64,000 bases of DNA from Aquabacterium sp. (GCF_016195855.1 NZ_JACPYU010000016.1:124001-188000); one strand, 5' to 3'. Positions 40,047 to 49,022 are shown, numbered from the stretch's first letter. A program made the numbers and translations. Notes: a model not told the origin generated them from the letters alone.

Positions 40047-41144
40047 ATGCTGCCTGCAACCCTTTCGCGTTTCCGCCCTGCAACATGGCTGGCCCTGGGC
40101 CTGATCGGTCTGGCCAGTGCGCCGGCCTGGTCCGCCCAGACGGCTTGTGTCTTCGACATCATCGGGACCACGGGGCCGGCCTATTCCGCCGCAAAGGATT
40201 TCGTGCTGGCCATGCAGAAGCTCAACATGGGCGTTGACATCGAGCTCAAGGCCTACACCGATGAGCGCGTGGCCGCAGAAGACTTCCGCAGTGGCCAGTG
40301 CGATGCCATGGCCGTGACCTCGTTCCGCAGCAAGCCCTACAACCTGGTGGCCGCCACGGTGGATGCCATTGGCGCCACCACCATGGAGCGTAATGGCAAG
40401 ATCGACATGGAGGCCAGCTACGAGATCCTGCGCAAGGCCATCGAGGTGTTTGCCTCGCCGGGCGCCAGCAAGCTGATGGTGCAGGACAAGTACGAAGTGG
40501 CCGGCATCGTGCCCATGGGTGCGGCCTATCCCATCGTCAATGACCGCAAGATCAACAGCGTGGAAGCCGCCGCCGGCAAGCGCATTGCGGCCTTCGACGT
40601 GGACAAGGTGCAGAACATGGCCATCACGCGCATCGGCGCGCAGCCCATCCCTGCCGACATCACCAACTTCGCCAGCAAGTTCAACAATGGCCTGGTGGAT
40701 GTGATCTTCGCGCCGGCCCTGGCCTACAAGCCGCTGGAGCTCTACAAGGGCATTGGCACCAAGGGCGCGATCTCGCGCATGCCCATCACCTTCCTGACCT
40801 ACCAGATCATCATCAACAAGAACAAGTTCCCGGCGGGCACGGGCTTGAAGGCGCGCCAGTACTGGCTGGGCCAGTTCGAGACGACCATGGGCATGATCCG
40901 CAAGGCCGAGGCCGAGTTGCCTGCCAAGGTGTGGATGGAGATCCCTTCGGCCGACCTGGTTCGCTACATCCAGATGCTGCGCGATGGCCGCGTGGAGATC
41001 GCCGAAGTGGGCCTGTACGACAAGCGCGCCCTGAAGGTGCTCAAGCGCATCCGTTGCGACATGAAGCCCAACGATTCGGAGTGCACCAGCTCGGCTGAAA
41101 TTGAATGGCCGGACAAGCCCAAGGCTGCTCCGGCCATCAACTGA
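40047..41144 (+). CDS. AdeT1/2-type putative solute-binding protein
   Basis: Periplasmic protein of 365 residues. The signal peptide is clear (basic start, LALGLIGLASAPAWSA, cleavage near residue 30). The mature part starts ACVFDIIGTTGPAYSAAKDF and includes the ERVAAEDFRSGQCDAMAVTS region, both typical of the AdeT1/AdeT2 family first named in Acinetobacter. The fold resembles a TRAP-type receptor, but no permease is adjacent in this direction. There is a possible GTG start at 40035. It may take part in the neighbouring TRAP uptake or sensing, or act alone; neither is proven. Confidence 0.75.
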   Translation: MLPATLSRFRPATWLALGLIGLASAPAWSAQTACVFDIIGTTGPAYSAAKDFVLAMQKLNMGVDIELKAYTDERVAAEDFRSGQCDAMAVTSFRSKPYNLVAATVDAIGATTMERNGKIDMEASYEILRKAIEVFASPGASKLMVQDKYEVAGIVPMGAAYPIVNDRKINSVEAAAGKRIAAFDVDKVQNMAITRIGAQPIPADITNFASKFNNGLVDVIFAPALAYKPLELYKGIGTKGAISRMPITFLTYQIIINKNKFPAGTGLKARQYWLGQFETTMGMIRKAEAELPAKVWMEIPSADLVRYIQMLRDGRVEIAEVGLYDKRALKVLKRIRCDMKPNDSECTSSAEIEWPDKPKAAPAIN

Positions 41145-41166
41145 GCTGAGGTGATTGCCGTCGCCT

Positions 41167-41550
41167 TTACTTGAGCGACTGGATGTAGGCGATGACGTCG
41201 GCACGCGCTGCGGCGTCATCCAGCCCGTCGTACTTCATCTTGCCACCGGGGACCAGTTTCTTGGGGTGAGTGATGTACAGGTCGATCTTGTCGGGTGACC
41301 AGGTGATGCCACTTTGTTTCATGGCCTCCGAGTAGTTGAAGTCGGCCACCGTGCCGGCTTTGCGTCCGATGACGCCAAACAGCGGGGGGCCCTTTTTGGC
41401 CTTGCCTTCCTTGGGGCTGTGGCAGTCACCGCATTCGCCCGCAAAGACATCTGCGCCTTTCTTGGCATCGCCTGCCGCCGCGGCATGGCCAGCCATGGTC
41501 AGCGTGCACAGTGCCATCAACAGGGCGTGCATGGGCTTCATGTTCTTCAT
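41167..41550 (-). CDS. Small periplasmic monohaem cytochrome c
   Basis: Class I cytochrome c of 127 residues. It has a signal peptide (cleavage near AGHAAA, residue 25), one CGDCH haem site (residues 40-44) and a PGGKMKYDG motif likely to give the axial Met. The GKAKKGPPLFGVIGRKAG loop resembles cytochrome c2/c-550 proteins. It is last of three cytochrome genes read leftward, 25 bases after the tetrahaem gene. It probably carries electrons in the periplasm between the other two proteins or to an oxidase. Confidence 0.9.
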   Translation of the reverse strand: MKNMKPMHALLMALCTLTMAGHAAAAGDAKKGADVFAGECGDCHSPKEGKAKKGPPLFGVIGRKAGTVADFNYSEAMKQSGITWSPDKIDLYITHPKKLVPGGKMKYDGLDDAAARADVIAYIQSLK

Positions 41551-41575
41551 CGTTTGATCTTTCGAAATCGGTTGC

Positions 41576-42184
41576 TCAACCGGGTTGTTTGTGCGTGGCT
41601 TCGTCCAGCACGTCCTGAGGCTCCACGCCGCCTTCAGGCTCCTTGTGCGCGATGCCGTAATGGCAATCGATGCAGGTCTTGCTGCCATTGAGCAGTTTCT
41701 TGTGCTGTGTCTGGGCGGTCTTGCCCTGCATGTCGGGGTCCATGGCCTTGACGTCATGGCAGTTGCGGCACTCCTTGGAGTCCGTCTGCTTCATGCGCAG
41801 CCAGACCTTCTTGGCCATGTCCAGGCGGTGAGCCTCGAACTTTTCCTTGGTGTCGATGGTGCCCAGCATGTGCTGCAGCACGTCGTTGGAGGCCCGCGCC
41901 TTGCGGATCACCGTGTCGACGAACTCATGCGGCACATGGCAGTCCGAGCAGATGGCTTTCACACCCGTGCGGTTTTTCGCATGGATGGTGTGGCTGTACT
42001 CGGTGTAGTTGTTGTCCTTCATCTCGTGACACGAGACGCAGAATTCGAGCGTGTTGGTGTGGTCAACCGAGGCCTTGCCGCCAACCGCCAGGGCGGCGCC
42101 CATCATCATCAGGAAGATGGCCTGAATTTCGAGGACCTTGGCCCAGGGCTTTTGTTGCTTGATGCGCTGCCAGAGGGACGTCAT
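41576..42184 (-). CDS. NapC/NirT/CymA-family tetrahaem cytochrome c
   Basis: Inner-membrane-anchored multihaem cytochrome; family members exchange electrons between the quinone pool and periplasmic partners. The 202-residue protein has one N-terminal membrane segment (about 15-36). Four haem sites are visible: CVSCH (49-53), CSDCH (79-83), CRNCH (139-143) and CIDCH (171-175). The start at ATG 42184 has a GGAG ribosome site. There are no nap or nir denitrification genes next to it, so the usual NapC and NirT roles do not fit. Its partner is more likely the cytochrome-barrel fusion just upstream. Confidence 0.92.
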   Translation of the reverse strand: MTSLWQRIKQQKPWAKVLEIQAIFLMMMGAALAVGGKASVDHTNTLEFCVSCHEMKDNNYTEYSHTIHAKNRTGVKAICSDCHVPHEFVDTVIRKARASNDVLQHMLGTIDTKEKFEAHRLDMAKKVWLRMKQTDSKECRNCHDVKAMDPDMQGKTAQTQHKKLLNGSKTCIDCHYGIAHKEPEGGVEPQDVLDEATHKQPG

Positions 42185-42198
42185 TGCGTGCTCCACAA

Positions 42199-42233
42199 GC
42201 GCCTTGCTGCACGAGCTTGTGCAGGCAAGGCGC
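42199..42233 (-). other. Strong intercistronic hairpin in the cytochrome operon
   Basis: Stem of 14 bp with one bulged base: GCGCCTTGC-TGCAC (42199-42212) pairs with GTGCA-g-GCAAGGCGC (42219-42233). It lies between the barrel fusion gene and the tetrahaem gene. There is no T-run, so it more likely protects or divides the transcript than ends it. Confidence 0.6.
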
Positions 42234-42248
42234 CATTTGTCTTCAGGC

Positions 42249-43550
42249 TCAGAACGAGGTCCAGGCGAACAGGCGCAGGCTGTTCATGTCGCCAGGCTTG
42301 CCCAGCACCGTGCTGGTGTCGGTGTCCTCGTCATACGTCACGAAGCGCTTGAACGCGATGTATTGCAGGCCCACGCGCAAATTGGCCCAAGGTGCGGCCC
42401 ACGAGGACTCCTTGCCCCATGGGGTCCAGTCCACCTGGTAGAGGAAGCCACGGTTGCCTGCGTGCTGGTCTTCGCTGGTGGCCTTGAAATAGCCCAGCGT
42501 GGCGCCGTAGGTGTTCTGGAAGTGGTAGGACGCGGCCAGCTTGGTGTTCTTGACCGTGTTGCTGGCTTCACCGGTGTCCGTGGCGGCCGTGGTGCGCTCA
42601 CGGATATAGCTGCCATTGACCGTCACCACGTGCTCGCGTGTGCCCAGGAACTGGTAGCTGCCGTCGATGCCGAAGTCCTTGAACTTGACCAAGTCGGTTG
42701 ATGCGCGGTCTTCCAGCTTGCCGTTGAAGGCCAGCAGCCCCACGTTCCAGGCCTGTGTGCGCAGGTCCTTCATGTAGGCCAGGCGCACATAGGGCGCATT
42801 GCTCATGCTGGCAAACTCTGCGCCATCGGGGTAGCGGCCGACGCCCAGGCGAGACTGCAGCGCGGGTGAAATGCTGTTGTACAGCCCCAGCTCCGCGTAG
42901 ATGTTGTCGTCGATGAGGCTGTAGGCGTTGACACCGATAACGCGCTGTTCAACCGAGGCGGAGGCCATGTCCACCCCGGGGTTGGTGACGCGGTCAGACG
43001 CGGTGTACGGGAAGCTCCACACGGACAGGGTGTTGAACGGGTCCTGCACGGTAGGGTTGTTGTTGACGGACAGGCCCACCAGAGCTTCCTTGCCGCCGCC
43101 GATGTTCATCGTGGTGGCGTAGCGCAGGTCGGCCTGGTCAATGCCGGTGGTGTGGTCCACGCCGCTGTTGGTGACCTGCACGAAGCTGCCGATGTTGTCG
43201 CTCAGCTTGCCGGCCAGGAACACGGAGGACTCGGCCAGGCCCAGCTTGGAGGATGTGACGTTGTTGCCGTTGGCATCCGGCTCCTTGAAGCGGGCGTATT
43301 CGGCGATCACCATGGCCGACAGCGGGATCTTGCCGGCTTTGCCGTCAGAGTCCACATAGCCACCCAGCTTGAACTTGATGCCAAAGGGCGTCAGTTGGGG
43401 GCCATAGGCGCCGATGTGGCAGGCCGCGCAATCCTGGCCAGTCTGGCGCGCGAAACTGGGAACGGCTTGTGCCTGGCCGGCCAGGAAGGCCAAGGCAAGG
43501 GGCAGGCTAGCCCACAGCGCTTTGCGCGCCAATGAAAAACGGTTACTCAT
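42249..43550 (-). CDS. Outer-membrane cytochrome-porin fusion, Cyc2-like
   Basis: Predicted outer-membrane beta-barrel of 433 residues with a fused N-terminal haem domain. A signal peptide ends near AQA (residue 29). The mature start VPSFARQTGQDCAACHIG contains one haem site, CAACH (41-45), and the next segment LTPFGIKFKLGGY is close to the Cyc2 pattern. The rest is rich in alternating hydrophobic/polar strands with short turns and ends LRLFAWTSF, with a C-terminal Phe as in barrel proteins. Cyc2 proteins of iron oxidisers have this layout and about this length. Non-iron-oxidising homologues also exist, so the substrate is not settled. It is first of three cytochrome genes. Alternative: an ordinary porin that happens to carry a haem site. 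Confidence 0.75.
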   Translation of the reverse strand: MSNRFSLARKALWASLPLALAFLAGQAQAVPSFARQTGQDCAACHIGAYGPQLTPFGIKFKLGGYVDSDGKAGKIPLSAMVIAEYARFKEPDANGNNVTSSKLGLAESSVFLAGKLSDNIGSFVQVTNSGVDHTTGIDQADLRYATTMNIGGGKEALVGLSVNNNPTVQDPFNTLSVWSFPYTASDRVTNPGVDMASASVEQRVIGVNAYSLIDDNIYAELGLYNSISPALQSRLGVGRYPDGAEFASMSNAPYVRLAYMKDLRTQAWNVGLLAFNGKLEDRASTDLVKFKDFGIDGSYQFLGTREHVVTVNGSYIRERTTAATDTGEASNTVKNTKLAASYHFQNTYGATLGYFKATSEDQHAGNRGFLYQVDWTPWGKESSWAAPWANLRVGLQYIAFKRFVTYDEDTDTSTVLGKPGDMNSLRLFAWTSF

Positions 43551-43782
43551 GCTTGATCCTCTATCTCCGTGTTGTGGTGCGCGGCGTGCATTCAGGCGCA
43601 GCCGCACTGGAATCCCTGGGGCTTGTCGTTTTCGTTGTCGTGAACGCGACACCAGAGATCGGAGGGGATCTTATAAATGTGCATTCATCCCATTAGTCTA
43701 GGTTTGGCTTTGGCGCAACCTGGGCGAAATGGCTGGGATGAACGTAAAGTTCTGTGAATCAAGGGGGTTTAACGGACTCCGG

Positions 43783-43799
43783 TCGAGAATGATTCTCGA
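43783..43799. promoter_or_regulatory. Fur-box-like perfect palindrome upstream of the cytochrome operon
   Basis: TCGAGAAT-G-ATTCTCGA, a 17-base perfect palindrome with the core GAGAATnATTCTC, which matches the 7-1-7 style of Fur sites. It lies 16 bases after the ribE stop and 233 bases before the Cyc2-like start. A one-base centre and no T-run argue against a terminator. Confidence 0.6.
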
Positions 43800-43814
43800 T
43801 AGGGCTTGGGGTAT

Positions 43815-44453
43815 TTACCCGGCAGCCTGGCCAGCCCTTTTGGCCTGGCGCTCCAGCACGCGTTCGATCACATCCACCAGCACCTGCGTCTGCTGCTCGA
43901 CCTCGATGTTGAGCCGGTCACCCACTTTGTACTGGAACAGCCCCGTCACGCGGATGGTCTCGGGGATCAGGTTGACGCGGCAATAGCCACGCTCCGAATC
44001 GGCCTCAGCCAGGGTCAGGCTGCAACCGTTGATCGACAGGAAGCCGCGAGGGAACAGGTAGTTGCGCCACGGTGCGCGTACATGCAACTCCACATGCGCG
44101 CGGGGGCCATCCAGCACGATGGAGCTGATGCGGGCCGTGTCCGACACGTGGCCATACATGGCATGGCCACCGTTTTCATCACCCTGACGGGCCGAGCGCT
44201 CGATGTTGACCACGTCGCCCACCAGCCGGTCGCCCAGGTTCGTGCGCTCCAGTGTGGCGTTGATGGCGTCGAACGACACCAGCTCGCCATCGATCGTGAC
44301 CACGCTCAGGCACACGCCGTCTACCGACACGCTTGCACCGATCTGCAGATCGTGGAGCAGCACCTGGGGGATGCGCAGGGTGAGGTGCAAGCCGCTGATG
44401 GTCGGGGTGAGGGTCACGACGCGACCGAGGCCCTGGACGATGCCGGTGTACAT
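43815..44453 (-). CDS. ribE: Riboflavin synthase, alpha subunit
   Basis: Dismutates two molecules of 6,7-dimethyl-8-ribityllumazine to riboflavin. The 212-residue protein begins with the diagnostic MYTGIVQGLGRV and has two lumazine-binding repeats. The first ends NATLERTNLGDRLVGDVVNI; the second contains GHAMYGHVSDTARI, then INGCSLTLAEAD and NLIPETIRVTGLFQYKVGDR. The ATG at 44453 is fixed by the family start. No FMN riboswitch is visible upstream. It is a single gene here. Confidence 0.94.
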   Translation of the reverse strand: MYTGIVQGLGRVVTLTPTISGLHLTLRIPQVLLHDLQIGASVSVDGVCLSVVTIDGELVSFDAINATLERTNLGDRLVGDVVNIERSARQGDENGGHAMYGHVSDTARISSIVLDGPRAHVELHVRAPWRNYLFPRGFLSINGCSLTLAEADSERGYCRVNLIPETIRVTGLFQYKVGDRLNIEVEQQTQVLVDVIERVLERQAKRAGQAAG

Positions 44454-44724
44454 GATCGAAAAATCCTGTGGTTCAAGCCAAGCCGCCATTATCGTTGCGC
44501 TGCAACAAGCCTGGCTTGAGAGGGGCGTCGGGGCGATAGCGTGAAATAGGGCCGATGCGGGGTTTTACAAGGCCTGAACAAGCGCCGTTTCCCTCCGTGA
44601 AAGCGATAGACCATGCGGGGGTATGCAGGCCTACACTGAGTCTGTATCCAGGTTTCCTGCTGCGCGGCGAGCCTGTCGATCGTGATCAGGCATGACGCGG
44701 TGCAGCAGACCTCAGGAGGTCGTG

Positions 44725-47700
44725 ATGAACGCACCGCTGCCGGCAGATGTGCTCAAGGCCCTGGCGACCCTGTCGCTGGACGACAAGTACGCGCTTGATC
44801 GAGGCCAGGCCTTCATGAGCGGGATCCAGGCGCTGGTTCGCCTGCCCATCCTGCAACACACCCGAGACGCCATGGTGGGCCTGAACACCGCTGGTTTCAT
44901 CAGCGGCTATCGAGGCTCGCCACTGGGTGGGTATGACCAGGCCTTGTGGCAGGCCAAGCCCCACCTGCAGAAGCACCACATCGTCTTCCAGCCTGGCGTC
45001 AACGAAGAGCTGGGCGCCACAGCGGTATGGGGCACGCAGCAGCTGGCGCTGACACCGGGGCCGCAACGGTTCGATGGTGTCTTTGGCATGTGGTACGGCA
45101 AGGGGCCCGGCGTGGACCGTTGCTCGGACGTGTTCAAGCACGCCAACATGGCTGGCACATCACAGTACGGTGGCGTGGTGGCCGTGGCGGGTGATGACCA
45201 CACCGCCAAGAGTTCTTCCGTGGCACACCAGAGCGACCACATCTTCAAGGCCTGTGGCCTGCCGGTCTTCTTCCCCAGCACGGTGCAGGAGATCCTGGAC
45301 CTGGGCCTGCACGCCTTTGCCATGAGCCGCTTTTCGGGGCTGTGGTCCAGCCTGAAGGCCATTCAGGAGGTGGTGGAGTCATCCAGCACGGTGTCGGTGG
45401 ACCCGGACCGTGTGCGCATCGTCCTGCCCGATGATTTCGTGATGCCCGAAGGCGGCCTGCACATCCGCTGGCCTGACGCCCCCTTGGCGCAGGAAGCGCG
45501 CCTGATGGACTACAAGTGGTACGCAGCCCTGGCTTACATCCGCGCCAACCGCCTCAACCACACGGTACTTGACAGCGATAACCCCAAGCTGGGCCTGATT
45601 GCCAGCGGCAAGGCCTACAACGACCTGCGCCAGGCCCTGCATGATCTGGGGCTGGACGATGACACCTGCCGGCGCATCGGCTTGCGCATCCACAAGGTGT
45701 CGGTGGTGTGGCCGCTGGAGGCCAGCAGCACGCGCGAGTTCGCCACCGGGCTGCGCGAGATCCTGGTCATCGAAGAAAAGCGCCAGATGATCGAGTACCA
45801 GCTCAAGGAAGAGCTGTACAACTGGCGCGAAGACGTGCGCCCCAATGTGCTGGGCAAGTTCAGCGAGCCCGATGGCGATTTCACCGGTGGCGAGTGGTCC
45901 ATGCCCAACCCGGCTTCGCGCTGGTTGTTGCGTGCCAAGGCCGACCTGAACCCGGCCATCATCGCCAAGGCCGTGGCGCAACGCATCGAGAAGCTCGGCC
46001 TCCTGCGCGACATGGAGCCTGCCTTGCGCGAGCGGATCGCCGAGCGCCTGCGCGTGATCGAGGCCAAGGAGCAGGCCCTGGCGCACCAGGGCGCCAGCGT
46101 CGAGCGCGCACCCTGGTTCTGCAGCGGCTGCCCGCACAACACTTCCACGCGTGTGCCTGAAGGCTCTCGGGCCATGGCGGGCATCGGTTGCCACTACATG
46201 GCCATGTGGATGGACCGCAGCACGGGCACCTTCACGCAAATGGGCGGCGAGGGCGTGAGCTGGGTCGGCCAGGCGCCGTTCACCGATGAAAAGCACGTGT
46301 TCGTCAACCTGGGTGACGGCACCTACTTCCACTCGGGCTTGCTGGCGGTGCGCCAGGCCATTGCGGCCAAGGTCAACATCACCTACAAGATCCTGTTCAA
46401 CGACGCCGTGGCCATGACCGGCGGCCAGCCCATAGACGGCACCTTGTCCGTGCCGGCGATGACGCGTGAGCTGCATGCCGAAGGCGCACGCCGCGTCGTG
46501 GTGGTCAGCGATGACCCGGACAAGTACCTGTCCATCGATGACCTGGCGCCTGGCGTGCAGGTGTTCCACCGTGACGACCTGGATCAGGTTCAAAAGGAGT
46601 TGCGCGAGGTCGAGGGCTGCACGGCCATCATCTACGAGCAGACTTGCGCCACCGAGAAGCGCCGCCGTCGCAAGCGCGGCACCATGCCCAAGTTGGCCAA
46701 GCGGGTGGTCATCAACGAGTTGGTGTGCGAAGGTTGTGGCGACTGCGCTGTGCAGTCCAACTGCCTGAGCGTCGAACCGGTTGAAACCGAGTTCGGGCGC
46801 AAGCGCAAGATCAACCAGAGCTCGTGCAACCAGGACTTCTCGTGCGTGAAGGGCTTCTGCCCCAGCCTGGTCACCGTTGAAGGAGGTCAACTGAAAGCGC
46901 CCAAGGCCAAGGAAGGTGCGCCTGACCTGAGCAAGCTGCCCCCGATCCCCGAGCCTGATCTGCCCGCGGCCACATCGGCCTACGGCATCGTGGTGGCCGG
47001 CATTGGCGGCACAGGCGTCATCACCATTGGCCAGTTGCTGGGCATGGCGGCGCACCTGGAAGGCAAGGGCGCGGTGACGCAGGAGTCAGCCGGCCTGGCC
47101 CAGAAGGGCGGGGCCACATGGAGCCACATCCAGATTGCCGATACGCAGGACGCCATCTTCACCACCAAGGTGGGCATGGCCGAGGCTGATTTGGTCATCG
47201 GTTGCGACCCCATCGTGGCGGCCCATGCGACCACGGTGTCGGTGATGCGCAAAGGCCGCACGCGTGTGGCGCTCAATACGCATCACACGCCAACGGCCGC
47301 GCTGATGCAGGATGCCAGTTGGCAGTTCCCGGCCGGCCACTGCGACCAGGTTCTGGCCGACGAAGTGAGCGTGCAGGCAATCAAACGGCTGGATGCCGTG
47401 GCCCTGTCTACCCGCCTGCTGGGCGATGCCATCTACGCCAACCCCCTGATGCTGGGCTACGCCTGGCAGATGGGCTGGGTGCCCTTGAACCTGGCCTCCT
47501 TGACCCGGGCCATCGAGCTCAACGCCGTGCAGGTGGAGCGCAATCTGGCGGCCTTCGAGTGGGGGCGCCGTGCCGCGCATGACCCGGTCTTTGTGGCCCG
47601 CATGAGCATGCCCGCGCAACCGGTGCAATGGGCTGCGCGCCCGCTGCGTTATGGCAAGGAGGACCTTGACACGCTGGTGCAGCGCCGCATGGGTTACCTG

Positions 47701-48291
47701 GCCGAGTACCAGGACGAGGCCTATGCAGAACGCTACCGCGCGCTGGTCGGGCGCGTGCGCCAGGCCGAGTCCACCTTGAGCAGCACACGGCTGACCGAGG
47801 CTGTGGCGCGCCAGCTGTTCCGCCTGATGGCCTACAAGGATGAATACGAGGTGGCTCGCTTGCTGACGTCCAAGGCCTTCAAGGCCCAGCTGGACGAGCA
47901 GTTCGAGGGTGACTGGCGCATGGTGTTGCACCTGGCGCCGCCATGGTTGGGTGGGGCCAAGAGCCCGGCTGATCGCCCACGCAAACACGATTTCGGGCCC
48001 CTGTGGCAGTTGGGCATGCGTGGCCTGGCGACGTTACGCAGGCTGCGCGGCACCTGGCTGGATCCGATGGGCTACAGCCATGATCGCCGTGAAGACCGGG
48101 CCGTGCTGGCGCAGTACGTGGGCATGCTGGAAACCATCTTGCGCACGCTGAATGCTGAGAACCTGGATACCGCTTGCAAAGTGGCCGAACTCGCCGACAA
48201 GATCAAAGGCTATGGCCCTGTGCGTCACGCGAACCTGGTCCCGGTACAGGGTGAGTGGGCCAGGTTGATGACGGCTTTCGGCAAGGCGTGA
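44725..48291 (+). CDS. Indolepyruvate ferredoxin oxidoreductase family protein (fused)
   Basis: Large 2-oxoacid:ferredoxin oxidoreductase of 1188 residues combining subunits that are separate in archaea. Order: an N-terminal pyrimidine-binding domain (GFISGYRGSPLGGYD near residue 57) and a TPP-binding domain with VFVNLGDGTYFHSGLLAVR (near 525). A cysteine cluster CEGCGDCAVQSNC plus SCVKGFCPS (about 668-712) suits an iron-sulfur centre. The C-terminal gamma domain has GIVVAGIGGTGVITIGQLL (near 754). It probably oxidises aryl pyruvates from amino acid breakdown to acyl-CoA. An AGGAGG site precedes the ATG. It stands alone in the region. Confidence 0.9.
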   Translation: MNAPLPADVLKALATLSLDDKYALDRGQAFMSGIQALVRLPILQHTRDAMVGLNTAGFISGYRGSPLGGYDQALWQAKPHLQKHHIVFQPGVNEELGATAVWGTQQLALTPGPQRFDGVFGMWYGKGPGVDRCSDVFKHANMAGTSQYGGVVAVAGDDHTAKSSSVAHQSDHIFKACGLPVFFPSTVQEILDLGLHAFAMSRFSGLWSSLKAIQEVVESSSTVSVDPDRVRIVLPDDFVMPEGGLHIRWPDAPLAQEARLMDYKWYAALAYIRANRLNHTVLDSDNPKLGLIASGKAYNDLRQALHDLGLDDDTCRRIGLRIHKVSVVWPLEASSTREFATGLREILVIEEKRQMIEYQLKEELYNWREDVRPNVLGKFSEPDGDFTGGEWSMPNPASRWLLRAKADLNPAIIAKAVAQRIEKLGLLRDMEPALRERIAERLRVIEAKEQALAHQGASVERAPWFCSGCPHNTSTRVPEGSRAMAGIGCHYMAMWMDRSTGTFTQMGGEGVSWVGQAPFTDEKHVFVNLGDGTYFHSGLLAVRQAIAAKVNITYKILFNDAVAMTGGQPIDGTLSVPAMTRELHAEGARRVVVVSDDPDKYLSIDDLAPGVQVFHRDDLDQVQKELREVEGCTAIIYEQTCATEKRRRRKRGTMPKLAKRVVINELVCEGCGDCAVQSNCLSVEPVETEFGRKRKINQSSCNQDFSCVKGFCPSLVTVEGGQLKAPKAKEGAPDLSKLPPIPEPDLPAATSAYGIVVAGIGGTGVITIGQLLGMAAHLEGKGAVTQESAGLAQKGGATWSHIQIADTQDAIFTTKVGMAEADLVIGCDPIVAAHATTVSVMRKGRTRVALNTHHTPTAALMQDASWQFPAGHCDQVLADEVSVQAIKRLDAVALSTRLLGDAIYANPLMLGYAWQMGWVPLNLASLTRAIELNAVQVERNLAAFEWGRRAAHDPVFVARMSMPAQPVQWAARPLRYGKEDLDTLVQRRMGYLAEYQDEAYAERYRALVGRVRQAESTLSSTRLTEAVARQLFRLMAYKDEYEVARLLTSKAFKAQLDEQFEGDWRMVLHLAPPWLGGAKSPADRPRKHDFGPLWQLGMRGLATLRRLRGTWLDPMGYSHDRREDRAVLAQYVGMLETILRTLNAENLDTACKVAELADKIKGYGPVRHANLVPVQGEWARLMTAFGKA

Positions 48292-48322
48292 TCAAGGCCT
48301 CGCAGGTGCGCGATCGGCGCGA

Positions 48323-48880
48323 TCAGCGTGAGCAGTCCAGCCCGTAGCGCTTCTTCAACTCCTTGATGTCCGACTCGGGCGCGTGCGAGAGTTGGGCGCA
48401 GGTGGTGAAGTTGCCGCGCATGATGCGGGTGTCGGCCTCGGTGTACATCCAGTCCACCACATCAGCGCGCTTGAAGGGCACCTGCTGTGAGAACTGGTAC
48501 TTCTTGACGATGGTCGGGATGGCGCTGATCGTGCCCTTGTAGCCGCCCTTGTCCAGGATGGTGAAGGGTGCCAGCCAGACGTATTCGAGCTTCTTGCCAT
48601 CTCGCAGCGCCACGCGCACGGAGATGTTGCCGATATTGGGGTTGCGCACCGACACCGTCTTGATGAAGTCGTCGAAGGTGGCTTGCGCCTTCTTCACGGC
48701 GGCTTTCATGGCCGGGTCTTCGGTGTCGATCTCGACCACTTCATCGGGTTTGGCGGCCGCTTTTTGCGCGGCCTTCTGGTCCGACTTCTGGTCGGCTTTC
48801 GGGGGCACCTTGTCAGCCAGCGCCTGTTGCGCAGTCAGCAAGAGCAGGGACGCCAGGGCGAAACTGTGGAATCGGTTCAT
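48323..48880 (-). CDS. Exported DUF2314-domain protein
   Basis: Predicted periplasmic protein of 185 residues. A signal peptide (FALASLLLLTAQQALA, cleavage near residue 22) is followed by a Lys/Ala/Gln-rich linker. The DUF2314 domain covers about 60-150, with AQATFDDFIKTVSVRNPN, LEYVWLAPF and YKGTISAIP. A short C-terminal part contains two Cys (TTCAQLS, GLDCSR) that could form a disulfide. No function is known for the family. The start at ATG 48880 was chosen for the signal peptide. It converges with the oxidoreductase gene. Confidence 0.7.
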   Translation of the reverse strand: MNRFHSFALASLLLLTAQQALADKVPPKADQKSDQKAAQKAAAKPDEVVEIDTEDPAMKAAVKKAQATFDDFIKTVSVRNPNIGNISVRVALRDGKKLEYVWLAPFTILDKGGYKGTISAIPTIVKKYQFSQQVPFKRADVVDWMYTEADTRIMRGNFTTCAQLSHAPESDIKELKKRYGLDCSR

Positions 48881-49022
48881 GTTGTGAGAGCGGCAGGGTA
48901 ATGCGTTGCCCCGCAGTCTACCCATCTCGGGTGATGCCGACCTAGCTGAAACCCCTGAGCTTGCGCCGGGAGAATCGCGTGCTACCCGGTGCCGTGCATC
49001 AAAGTGGGCTAAGGTGCCGGGC

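Noticed and set aside
41576..42184. Assignment of the tetrahaem gene as napC or nirT
   Set aside because: No napAB, nirS or other denitrification gene is adjacent; the neighbours are a cytochrome-barrel fusion and a small cytochrome.
43783..43799. Palindrome as a ribE terminator
   Set aside because: The centre is a single base, so an RNA hairpin would lose several pairs, and no T-run follows on the minus strand.
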